Source of the DNA: Alteromonas gilva
GTDB lineage: Bacteria; Pseudomonadota; Gammaproteobacteria; Enterobacterales; Alteromonadaceae
Direction of reading: 5' to 3'
Assembly (NCBI RefSeq): GCF_028595265.1
Contig: NZ_JAQQXP010000001.1
Span: 1,612,001 to 1,676,000 of the forward strand
DNA length: 64,000 bases
Shown: one piece after another, positions 56,557-64,000 of the stretch
Numbering within the stretch: position 1 is the first letter of the stretch
Layout of the letters: every line of letters starts with the position of its first letter
Translations under genes and position numbers: made by a program
The notes under the pieces: generated by a model
Databases searched by the model: none
Seen by the model: the letters and a program-made list of their open reading frames with translations, nothing else
Told to the model about the DNA's origin: nothing

Positions 56557-57876
56557 ATGTCATTTAATCCACACCTACAATATCAGGTGGAGCAACCTAA
56601 GTGGAGTAAAAATGCAGTTATCTATCAAGTAAATACCCGTCAGTTTAGCCAGGAAGGTACCTTTAAGGGAGTAACTGCCGGGTTGTCTCACATCGCTGAT
56701 TTGGGCGCTAACATTGTGTGGCTAATGCCCATTCATCCCATCGGCGAAAAACACCGCAAAGGCAAATTAGGCAGCCCTTATGCGGTAAAAGATTTTCGTG
56801 CAATTAATCCGGAATTTGGCGATGCAGCCAGTTTAAAAGAGCTTATCAGCCAGGCTCATGCACTGGGCCTTAAAGTGATTCTCGACTGGGTGCCAAATCA
56901 CAGCGCCTGGGATAACCCGCTGGTCAGTGAACATCCCGAGTGGTACGCCCGCGACTACAAAGGTGATTTTCGACCTTCGCCCTGGTGGGACTGGAGCGAT
57001 ATCATTGAATTTGATTACAACCAGCCCGGCTTGCGCCAGTATATGATCGATGCCATGCGCTATTGGCTGGAAGAGTTCGATATTGACGGATTCCGCTGCG
57101 ATGTGGCCGGCTATGTACCCAACGATTTCTGGCATCAGGCCAAAGCCGCACTGGATGCGGTTAAAACGGTATTTATGCTGGCGGAATGGGAAAATCGCGA
57201 CTTACACGAACAGGCGTTTAACATGACCTATGCCTGGAGCTGGAATGAAGCCCTGCACGACATTGCCCATGGTCGTGCTCCGGTAGACCGCCTGCGTAAG
57301 TATTATTCCTGGAACGAGCGAGCCTGGCCGCACAATGCCTATCGCATGACATTTGTCAGCAATCACGATAAAAATGCCTGGGATGGCACGCAGCGAGAAC
57401 AGTTTGGCGATTGTCTTGAAGCGGCAATAGTACTGTCGGTGTTAGGGGAGGGCATGCCGCTTATCCATAACGGGCAAGAAGCCGGTGAAAGCAAACGCCT
57501 GGCATTTTTTGAGCGGGATCCCATCGAATGGCAAGCTGAGCATCCTATCGGCGAGTTATACAAGTTTTTAATCAAACTCAAGCAGCGAGTACCGGCACTG
57601 TGGAATGGTGAATACGGCGCGCGCATGCTTCAGGTGCCTAACTGCAAACCCGATCAGGTGTTCAGTTTTGTGCGTCAACAGCAGCAGGTAAAAGTATTTG
57701 TTGTGCTGAATTTGTCGGCGGCGCCTGTCAGGGTCACCTTTTCCGAGTCGCTCTATCATAATGAATACATCGATGTGTTCGCCGGTCAGTGTGTCAAGCT
57801 GTGTGAATCATTCACGCTCTGTTTGGGACCATGGCAATACCGGGTTTATGTGTCAGCCAATTTCCCGCTGATCTAA
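56557..57876 (+). CDS. GH13 alpha-amylase-family glycosidase, cytoplasmic
   Basis: 439 residues without signal peptide. The (beta/alpha)8 barrel is visible: IYQVNTRQFS, DWVPNHSAW, the catalytic Asp in DIDGFRCDVAG, the acid Glu in MLAEWEN and the transition-state Asp in FVSNHDKNAW. ATG 56557 has AAAGG at 9-nt spacing; ATG 56548 follows that site with no gap and is less likely. It may act on maltodextrins or glucosides in the cytoplasm. Possible operator just upstream; the GH43 gene is convergent. Confidence 0.9.
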   Translation: MSFNPHLQYQVEQPKWSKNAVIYQVNTRQFSQEGTFKGVTAGLSHIADLGANIVWLMPIHPIGEKHRKGKLGSPYAVKDFRAINPEFGDAASLKELISQAHALGLKVILDWVPNHSAWDNPLVSEHPEWYARDYKGDFRPSPWWDWSDIIEFDYNQPGLRQYMIDAMRYWLEEFDIDGFRCDVAGYVPNDFWHQAKAALDAVKTVFMLAEWENRDLHEQAFNMTYAWSWNEALHDIAHGRAPVDRLRKYYSWNERAWPHNAYRMTFVSNHDKNAWDGTQREQFGDCLEAAIVLSVLGEGMPLIHNGQEAGESKRLAFFERDPIEWQAEHPIGELYKFLIKLKQRVPALWNGEYGARMLQVPNCKPDQVFSFVRQQQQVKVFVVLNLSAAPVRVTFSESLYHNEYIDVFAGQCVKLCESFTLCLGPWQYRVYVSANFPLI

Positions 57877-57937
57877 CCTCAACTATTGCCAAGAGCTTTG
57901 GTCAGTTCAGCGGATAACCGCCGAAAAAAGATCATTA

Positions 57938-57962
57938 AAAAGACGACGAAGATTCGCCGTCT
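57938..57962 (-). terminator. Terminator of the GH43 gene
   Basis: AGACGACGA (57941-57949), AGAT loop, TCGCCGTCT (57954-57962) with one mismatch/G-U; on the minus strand it is followed by a T-run. 21 nt after the GH43 stop. Confidence 0.82.
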
Positions 57963-57982
57963 GATGTGTTGGTTTTACACTA

Positions 57983-59437
57983 TCAATCTACATAATTTAT
58001 GGTCCATCGCTGGCCGTTGCCGCCCCAGTAAGACCACTGCACTATATTAGTGCCGTCGGCAGTACTCATATTGTAAACATCCAGTGCAAGATCGCTCAGA
58101 TAACTTCGAATGGCATACTGGCCATTGCCAACGTATTGCAATTGCCACTGCTGACCCGCACCACCCCATAATGCCCATTGGGCGATGTTGGCGCCATTCT
58201 CGGTGCTCATTTCAAACACATCCAGCGATTTGCCACTGTTGGCGTTGACGATTGTATAGTAACCGCCTCCAATATGAGTGATATCCCATTGCTGATTAGT
58301 ACCGCCCCAGTAGCCCCACTGCACGACATTGTCGCCATCAGTCGTACCGGCAGCACTCACTTCCATTGCCCGGCCACTTAGTACTGAGGTTATGCTGACC
58401 CGGCCATCCCGTAAACGGGTGTCGCCGCTGAAATTAAAATTGCGGCTAAACTGTGGCCAACCGTCATTGCCGAAGTTAATTTTCAATACGTCAAGCCGTG
58501 CCGGCCAGCCTGTGCTGGTGGTGCCATCATAATAATGAATGGTTGCCAGATCCTGGGTACCATGGCGTAGATAGCCAAAATGACCAGGGCCAATATAAGT
58601 ACCATCGGTGGAAAGCACGGTTGTGCCACCGTAATTCCACATATCTACCCCATTTTTGTCCAGGAAGGGCCCGGTGGGGGAAGTGGAGCGCCCCATCACC
58701 ACATAATAATTACTGTTAATACCGGCGCAGCAGTCAGCAAGATTAGCAAACATATAGTAATAGCCATCCAGATATTGCACTTGCGGCGCTTCAAATTCGT
58801 TCCAGTCGCCATTGTTACCTACTGCATTGTATCGGGTGTTATTCAATAGCAACCCGGTGTCTGGGTTGATTTGGCGAATAAAAAGTCCCGCGTAGTGGGA
58901 GCCATAAGTCATCCACACATTGCCAGCGGTATCACGATACAGGCCTGCATCAATAGCATTAACCGGAAAGCCTTGCGGCGAATTAGGTTCATCAACGGTG
59001 GATACCACCATGCCCAAATCCTGCCAGTTAGGGTTATTGAGCGAGTCTGTTACCATCACCCCGATGGCAGAATGCATACCCTGGCTGTCAGAGAAAGCCG
59101 AGTAGTAGAGGTAAAACTTACCTTTCATTTCAATGATATCTGGTGCCCAGAAGTTACCATCAAAACCGGGAACCTTGTTGTTTATCCAGCTTGGATAGGT
59201 GTTGGGTGTCACAGGCGATGGGCCGCGGCTCCAGTTTACCATGTCGGTGGAGTAGAGCGCATTGATTGGCAGTGTTGCTGCTCCGCCTCCGGTACCAAAG
59301 GTCCAGTACACGCCATCTTCGCGCATGATGGTCGATGGGTCGTGGATATCAGTGGTACCTGAAAGTGTCACAGCTACTGCAGCATTAGCAGCTAACACGC
59401 AGACTAAGCAAAGTGATTGAGTTAGTTTTCGTAGCAT
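57983..59437 (-). CDS. Exported arabinan endo-1,5-alpha-L-arabinosidase-like GH43 with ricin-type CBM13
   Basis: 484 residues with a signal peptide (RKLTQSLCLVCVLAANAAVA). The GH43 five-bladed propeller begins TTDIHDPSTIMRED (catalytic Asp), has VNAIDAGLYRD (pKa-modulating Asp) and the acid Glu in GDWNEFEAPQVQYLDG. From about residue 350 a ricin B-type lectin domain follows with three QxW repeats: TNQQWDI, AGQQWQL and NGQRWTI. Together it points to secreted arabinan or pectic side-chain degradation. Solitary gene; no transport or regulator partner nearby. Confidence 0.93.
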   Translation of the reverse strand: MLRKLTQSLCLVCVLAANAAVAVTLSGTTDIHDPSTIMREDGVYWTFGTGGGAATLPINALYSTDMVNWSRGPSPVTPNTYPSWINNKVPGFDGNFWAPDIIEMKGKFYLYYSAFSDSQGMHSAIGVMVTDSLNNPNWQDLGMVVSTVDEPNSPQGFPVNAIDAGLYRDTAGNVWMTYGSHYAGLFIRQINPDTGLLLNNTRYNAVGNNGDWNEFEAPQVQYLDGYYYMFANLADCCAGINSNYYVVMGRSTSPTGPFLDKNGVDMWNYGGTTVLSTDGTYIGPGHFGYLRHGTQDLATIHYYDGTTSTGWPARLDVLKINFGNDGWPQFSRNFNFSGDTRLRDGRVSITSVLSGRAMEVSAAGTTDGDNVVQWGYWGGTNQQWDITHIGGGYYTIVNANSGKSLDVFEMSTENGANIAQWALWGGAGQQWQLQYVGNGQYAIRSYLSDLALDVYNMSTADGTNIVQWSYWGGNGQRWTINYVD

Positions 59438-59941
59438 TAATCTATCCCTTTATTGTGTGTGGGAGGAATGGTTAGTTTGGTACCTCTCTATAGTGCGGTA
59501 TTAGGACTGCGTACCGTAGGTAGGATAGTTTATAATGTTAAATTATTGTAGTTTTATATTATAATTTAGATAAAATTTTAAACAAAAATATTACATTCAG
59601 CTTATGCGCCGCAGATGTATTTGCCCGGCATTAACGATTTGGCGGCGGGTTTACTTGCAAACTGTGATGTCAAGACTGCACTTTACAGGTCTTATTTAGT
59701 AAGGGATTGCTGTTGCAAAGACAGGAGTGAAAATATTGAAATGTAAAGATCAAAGGTAATAACCGCGGCTTTAATTGTCTCCAACTTTCCTGTTGATATT
59801 TGTAGTACATTTAAACCCTGTTCGGATTCGGTAAGAATGTGCCTGGCAGGCCAACTTCTAACAGCAAAGATAATCAGCCCCTGGCAGACGCATCAACAAA
59901 ACTTTGGCATAATACGCTTTTTGCATAATCTCAGGGAAACC
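59438..59941. other. AT-rich intergenic region between GH43 and yoaA
   Basis: About 500 bp, AT-rich near the GH43 start (for example around 59520-59600). I find no gene or RNA in it. Likely promoters: for GH43 in the AT-rich part, and for yoaA near 59903-59930, where TTGGCA, a spacer and TAATCT stand. Confidence 0.45.
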
Positions 59942-61924
59942 ATGCCCAGCTTAGACGACGTATTTTCGGGCGCTGGTCTGCTTGCGAAGACCATTGATGG
60001 CTTTCGTCCCAGGCAAGCACAAACTGATATGGCCAATGCCGTTGCCAACGCTATCACTCACAGTGACAGCCTGATTGTAGAGGCGGGTACCGGTACCGGT
60101 AAAACCTTCGCGTATCTGGCACCGGTGTTATTGTCGAAGGGCAAAGCCATTGTGTCTACCGGTACCAAGAATTTACAGGAACAGCTTTTTCACCGGGATT
60201 TACCGCTGATCCGCAAAGCGCTGGCCAGCAATCGTAAAACGGCGCTCCTTAAAGGCCGGGCCAATTACCTTTGCCTGCATCGTCTTGCCCAACATGGTGG
60301 TAACTCTACGCTGGTCGAAGCCGATGTGCTCAACGAGTTATCAACGGTAAGAGCCTGGGCGAATACCACTAAATCCGGCGATATTGGCGAAATCAAAACT
60401 CTCCCGGAAGACGCCCGCGTGATCCCGCTAGTTACCTCAACGGTGGATAACTGTTTGGGCCGCGAATGCCCTGATTACGAAGACTGTTATTTGGTAAAGG
60501 CCAGAAAAAACGCCATGGATGCCGACATAGTGGTGGTTAATCATCACTTGTTTTTCGCCGATATGGCGCTGCGCGACACCGGTTTTGGTGAGCTTATTCC
60601 AGAAGCCGACTGCATTGTATTTGACGAGGCGCATCAGATACCGGAAATTGCCAGCGAGTATTTTGGTGAGGCCATTTCCACCCGCCAGTTAACCGAGATT
60701 TGTAAAGAAATCACCTTGCTTTACCGCACTGTGCTCAAAGACGCAGAACAGCTTGAACGCGCCGGTGAAAAGGTGCGCATGCAGGCGGCTGATTTACGCC
60801 TGTTGTTTTCTGACAAATCCCAGCGCGGCCACTGGCTGGAAGCCATGAAACGCGACGAAGTAGCCACCCAGGTGAGCCGTCTGGAAGACGCGGTCGGGGT
60901 GTTGTACGACATTTGTAAGCTGCATTTGGGCCGCGATAAAGATCTCGATAACCTGTTTGACAGGATTGTACAAAGTCGCGAAAAGCTGGCGTTGTTTACC
61001 ACTAAAGAGCACGATGGAATGAGCTTATGGTACGAAACCACGCCGCGCCATATTGTCTTGCACATGACCCCGCTTTCTATCGCCGCAAAATTTCGGCGCT
61101 TTGTAGAGTCTGACGATCGTGGCTGGGTATTTACTTCTGCTACCCTGGTGGTGGATGGTGAGTTTACTCACTTTCAGCGCCGCATGGGATTGGAAAATGC
61201 CAAAACCATGTTACTTGATAGCCCCTTTGATTATGCCAAACAGGCCATGCTGTGTGTACCGCGCTACCTGCCTGAGCCGCACCAGCCGGCCATGCGCTCG
61301 CAGTTAGCTGATATTGCTAAACGCTTAATTAAGGCCAGTGGTGGGCGCTGTTTTCTATTGTTTACCAGTCATGCCGCGCTGCAAGAGGTTGCCGCTACTT
61401 TACAGTCGCAAATAGATAATCCGGTGCTGGTGCAGGGCAGTACGTCCAAGCAGGCGCTACTGAGGCAATATCTGGCCGATCCGGCCGCCGTGCTGCTGGG
61501 CACGGGTGCCTTTTGGGAAGGTGTTGATGTGCGCGGCAACGATTTGGTTTGCGTTATGATCGACAAGCTCCCCTTTGCCGCACCAGATGATCCACTGTTG
61601 CAGGCGCGGCTGGAGGAATGTCGTAAAAAAGGCGGAAACCCCTTTGGTACAATTCAGATCCCCCAGGCTGTTATCACTTTAAAGCAGGGCGCAGGGCGTC
61701 TTATTCGGGATCCCAGTGATGCCGGCGTGCTGGTGATTTGTGATAACCGCCTGGTAACAAAGCCTTATGCACAAACGTTTTTGGGCAGTTTGCCAGCCAT
61801 GAAGCGCACCCGTGATTTGGCCGAAGTCGAATCCTTTTTAGCGGCGATTGAGCATCAGTCAGGCTCGTCGCAATCAGATAAAAGCAAAGAAACAACTAAA
61901 GAGTCAGCAGAAGAGCAACAATGA
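59942..61924 (+). CDS. yoaA: DinG-family ATP-dependent DNA helicase YoaA
   Basis: 660 residues from ATG 59942 (CAGGGA site). XPD/DinG-type superfamily 2 helicase with an Fe-S cluster: Walker A VEAGTGTGKTFAYLAP, cluster Cys residues in NYLCLH and NCLGRECPDYEDCYL, DEAH box VFDEAHQIPE, and late motifs FTSATL and GAFWEGVDVRG, QGAGRLIRDPSD. YoaA works with HolC at stalled forks in E. coli. Its TGA overlaps the tsaB ATG. Confidence 0.95.
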   Translation: MPSLDDVFSGAGLLAKTIDGFRPRQAQTDMANAVANAITHSDSLIVEAGTGTGKTFAYLAPVLLSKGKAIVSTGTKNLQEQLFHRDLPLIRKALASNRKTALLKGRANYLCLHRLAQHGGNSTLVEADVLNELSTVRAWANTTKSGDIGEIKTLPEDARVIPLVTSTVDNCLGRECPDYEDCYLVKARKNAMDADIVVVNHHLFFADMALRDTGFGELIPEADCIVFDEAHQIPEIASEYFGEAISTRQLTEICKEITLLYRTVLKDAEQLERAGEKVRMQAADLRLLFSDKSQRGHWLEAMKRDEVATQVSRLEDAVGVLYDICKLHLGRDKDLDNLFDRIVQSREKLALFTTKEHDGMSLWYETTPRHIVLHMTPLSIAAKFRRFVESDDRGWVFTSATLVVDGEFTHFQRRMGLENAKTMLLDSPFDYAKQAMLCVPRYLPEPHQPAMRSQLADIAKRLIKASGGRCFLLFTSHAALQEVAATLQSQIDNPVLVQGSTSKQALLRQYLADPAAVLLGTGAFWEGVDVRGNDLVCVMIDKLPFAAPDDPLLQARLEECRKKGGNPFGTIQIPQAVITLKQGAGRLIRDPSDAGVLVICDNRLVTKPYAQTFLGSLPAMKRTRDLAEVESFLAAIEHQSGSSQSDKSKETTKESAEEQQ

Positions 61925-62598
61925 ACATTTTAACGATTGATACCGCCACCGAAGCCTGCTCTGTTGCGCTGCAGTACAACAATGCATTGTATACCCGCTA
62001 CGAGGTATGTCCGCAGCAACATAGCCAAAAAATACTGCCCATGATTGACGCTGTCATGCAAGAAGCAGGAGCCAGTATTGGCCAACTCGATGGCCTGGGA
62101 TTTGGCCGCGGACCAGGCAGTTTTACCGGCGTACGTATTGCCACGGGGATCATTCAGGGGCTTGCATTTGGCAGCGAACTGCCGGTGGCAGGCGTAAGTA
62201 CGCTGGCCGCTATGGCCCAGCAGGTCATCGACTCAACAACGGCGAGTGACGTGGCCGTTGCAATCGATGCGCGTATGAACGAAATTTACTTTGGCCGCTT
62301 CAGTAACCAGGATGGACTGGCTACCCTGCAAGGAGAGGAAGTGGTTATCGCGCCGGAGGCAGCCCTGGAGCTGCTAGACGACGCACCAGCTGCTTTTGCC
62401 GGCACTGGCTGGGCAGCGTATCCTGTCCTCACCGCGCAATTACAAGCGCATGAGGTTAAGGTAAGTTATCCTTATGCTCGTTTTATGCTGCCACTGGCCG
62501 AGCGAGCATTATCTGCGGGACAGGGGCAACCAGCTCACGCGGTGACACCTGAATACCTCAGAAACACGGTTACCTGGAAAAAGCTGCCGGGCCGCTAA
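61921..62598 (+). CDS. tsaB: tRNA t6A37 biosynthesis protein TsaB
   Basis: 225 residues. ASKHA-fold start NILTIDTATEACSVAL and the GFGRGPGSFTGVRIATG motif are diagnostic. It scaffolds TsaD/TsaE in making threonylcarbamoyl adenosine of ANN-decoding tRNAs. Overlaps yoaA by 4 nt (ATGA); the same yoaA-tsaB order (yoaA-yeaZ) exists in E. coli. Confidence 0.96.
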   Translation: MNILTIDTATEACSVALQYNNALYTRYEVCPQQHSQKILPMIDAVMQEAGASIGQLDGLGFGRGPGSFTGVRIATGIIQGLAFGSELPVAGVSTLAAMAQQVIDSTTASDVAVAIDARMNEIYFGRFSNQDGLATLQGEEVVIAPEAALELLDDAPAAFAGTGWAAYPVLTAQLQAHEVKVSYPYARFMLPLAERALSAGQGQPAHAVTPEYLRNTVTWKKLPGR

Positions 62599-62784
62599 AA
62601 CGGCGCGTTTTTTGTATAATTTTATTAGTAGTTGTAGAGGCACGTATCTACCCATGGGTTTGAATGTGGGTATAAAGCGCTATACTGCTAAAAAGCACGC
62701 GGATGGGGTTTTTGCTGTGGCACGACACCGCCACAGTTTGTTTAACCCAGATTATTCAATGACTTATTGGTATCATCATTAATC

Positions 62785-63087
62785 ATGGAGATTCGTCAGG
62801 CTCTCATTGCGCCATTAATTGAGCGCAATAATAACAGCCCTAAACCTGCATCGCGCACCAGCGATGGGGCGACGCCTGCGCCAGGAAAAGTCGATGCCAA
62901 ACCAGCGGCACAGCCATTAACCGGTGATGCAGGATCGCATGCAAAAGCGGATGCCTTCAGACGTTCATCCGGTTACGACAAGCCCCAGGGGCCGGCTATT
63001 TTAGCGCTCGAAGCCTATGGCAGCCATGAGCGCGAAATAAAGCGGGCAGCAATCCGTGAAATGATGGGGGTGGATATCTATGCGTAA
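62785..63087 (+). CDS. Conserved-looking small hypothetical protein
   Basis: 100 residues from ATG 62785. An N-terminal helix (EIRQALIAPLIERNNN) and a C-terminal helix (EREIKRAAIREMMGVDIYA) flank a Pro/Ala-rich disordered middle (PASRTSDGATPAPGKVDAKP). No signal peptide or membrane helix. No ribosome-binding site was obvious. Between tsaB and slp; function unknown. Confidence 0.55.
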   Translation: MEIRQALIAPLIERNNNSPKPASRTSDGATPAPGKVDAKPAAQPLTGDAGSHAKADAFRRSSGYDKPQGPAILALEAYGSHEREIKRAAIREMMGVDIYA

Positions 63088-63318
63088 ATCCGGCCATCAA
63101 TTATGCGGTGAGCGGCGGTCAATTCAGCTTACATTCAGTTTTATTTCAGATACTATGTAACAGTAAAAGTGCAAGATGCTGTTTTCTGATCCGAACCAAA
63201 GTATTGCGCTGTATAGGATATAGAGTCTTAAATATCCGCAGTAATGCAAACATGGATCCGGCGCTGTTTCCTTAAGTAGTGCTGACTTTCGGATATACGC
63301 TGCAACAAAAGGTTTACT

Positions 63319-64000
63319 ATGATATTACGCACAATAGTTGTTCTGTTTGCCCTGAGTTTGTCTGCTTGTGCAATCGTTCCCGAACCAATAAAAGTCGCCG
63401 ATGAAAGTCAGCTTACCGGATACAATAAAGCGGTGGTTGCCGATGATACTATCGTTGGAACACCAGCGCGGTGGGGCGGCATTATCACCAAAGTAGAAAA
63501 CAAGCCCAATAAAACCTTGATCGAAGTAGTGCATTTCCCGCTTAATCATTATGGCAAACCCAACACCTCAGAAGACACAGTGGGCCGCTTTAAAGCGGTC
63601 ATAAATAAATTTGTTGATCCCATTATGTTTGAGGAAGGGCGTACCATAACGTTTGTCGGTACCGTGGGAAAACCCCTGGCTGGCATGGTGGGGGAACAGC
63701 CATATATGTTTCCTGCGTTGAATACCGAAAATTATTACATGTGGCGCCAACAACGCATGTACGACACCTCCGGCGTATTTTTTAATTTTTACAGTGGCTG
63801 GTACTCGCCGTTTTATCATCCGTTCTGGCGTCCGTGGGGATTTCATTATCCGCGAGCGGTCATTTTACGTTCCAATGACAACCCGCGCTTTAATGGTGGC
63901 AGATTTAACGCGATTGCGCCCAGTAACGGCCAAATAATGGGGCCGCTGCGCCGGGACAACGTAAGTCAGTCATCAAGCCGAGCGTTCAGAGGCAACCAGC
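63319..64000 (+). CDS. slp: Slp-family outer-membrane lipoprotein, 3' end cut by window
   Basis: 227 residues visible, truncated by the window edge with no stop. Lipoprotein signal LRTIVVLFALSLSAC, then the Slp core: GTPARWGGIITKVENKPNKTLIEVVHFPLNHYGKP, GRFKAVINKFVDP and GRTITFVGTVGKPLAGMVGE. Slp is an outer-membrane lipoprotein induced by starvation or acid in E. coli. The frame continues beyond the usual core (about 185-200 aa), with Phe/Trp/Pro-rich and Asn/Ser/Arg-rich tail segments, so this is a long form. AAAGG precedes ATG 63319. Confidence 0.9.
   Translation, partial: MILRTIVVLFALSLSACAIVPEPIKVADESQLTGYNKAVVADDTIVGTPARWGGIITKVENKPNKTLIEVVHFPLNHYGKPNTSEDTVGRFKAVINKFVDPIMFEEGRTITFVGTVGKPLAGMVGEQPYMFPALNTENYYMWRQQRMYDTSGVFFNFYSGWYSPFYHPFWRPWGFHYPRAVILRSNDNPRFNGGRFNAIAPSNGQIMGPLRRDNVSQSSSRAFRGNQ

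Noticed and set aside
58871..59362. 163-codon plus-strand frame opposite the GH43 gene
   Set aside because: Shadow of the glycosidase; the GH43 frame carries the catalytic motifs.
1..64000. CRISPR array, prophage, transposase or integron
   Set aside because: No regularly spaced repeats, integrase, capsid or transposase motifs were seen on either strand.

Overview
The window is chromosomal DNA from a marine-type gammaproteobacterium, most likely of the Alteromonadaceae (Alteromonas/Salinimonas/Bowmanella-like). This rests on gene order and protein character: recX-alaS-csrA-tRNA, miaB-ybeZ-ybeY-ybeX-lnt with divergent ubiF, lolB-ispE-prs divergent from hemA-prfA-prmC-sirB2-kdsA, gcvA-rlmM, and a stand-alone second EF-G. 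Base composition looks even, near 50% GC. I cannot fix the genus from sequence alone. I see no prophage, insertion sequence, integrase or CRISPR array. Most of the window is core genome with a few accessory patches.

Layout. 1-4.7 kb: a truncated DUF482/GNAT-like gene, recX, alaS, csrA and a Ser-Arg-Arg tRNA cluster. 5.1-9.4 kb: a tightly coupled minus-strand four-gene operon encoding an exported blue-copper-like (cupredoxin) protein, a membrane EAL phosphodiesterase with a periplasmic sensor, a DUF3034 outer-membrane-type protein and a lipoprotein truncated haemoglobin. This is the best candidate here for a poorly described system. A large PilZ protein (9.6-11.9 kb) lies next to it, so the area is rich in cyclic-di-GMP functions. 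12.2-15.4 kb: an exported nucleosidase-like protein with an Nramp relative that lacks the metal-binding motifs, divergent from mntP, which carries a yybP-ykoY manganese riboswitch. 16-25.7 kb: ibpA with a sigma32-type promoter, an exported amidohydrolase, the lnt-to-miaB operon and ubiF followed by a 58-aa membrane protein.

25.8-33 kb: a TetR/carboxymuconolactone decarboxylase-like pair with operator palindromes, an alanine/sodium symporter, a small lysine-rich ORF, an esterase, a Met-Leu-Gln-Gln tRNA operon and rplY-pth-ychF. 33-38.4 kb: lipoprotein and hydrolase genes, then lolB-ispE-tRNA-Gln-prs. 38.5-44.6 kb: the hemA-to-kdsA operon, with a degenerate HD-GYP response regulator inserted after prmC and no sirB1. 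45.2-50.6 kb: gcvA, a small hydrolase, a DUF423 gene, rlmM and a highly codon-biased EF-G. 50.7-53.9 kb: a Kelch lipoprotein and a decaying patch holding a DUF1348 pseudogene, an intact AraC regulator and the 5' stump of a second AraC gene. 53.9-64 kb: TraB/GumN, DUF2244, TSUP, GH13 and GH43-ricin carbohydrate enzymes, then yoaA-tsaB, a small unknown gene and a truncated slp gene.

Functional themes are translation and tRNA biology, envelope lipoprotein maturation (lnt, lolB, several lipoproteins), and cyclic-di-GMP signalling with three proteins, two of which carry degenerate domains.
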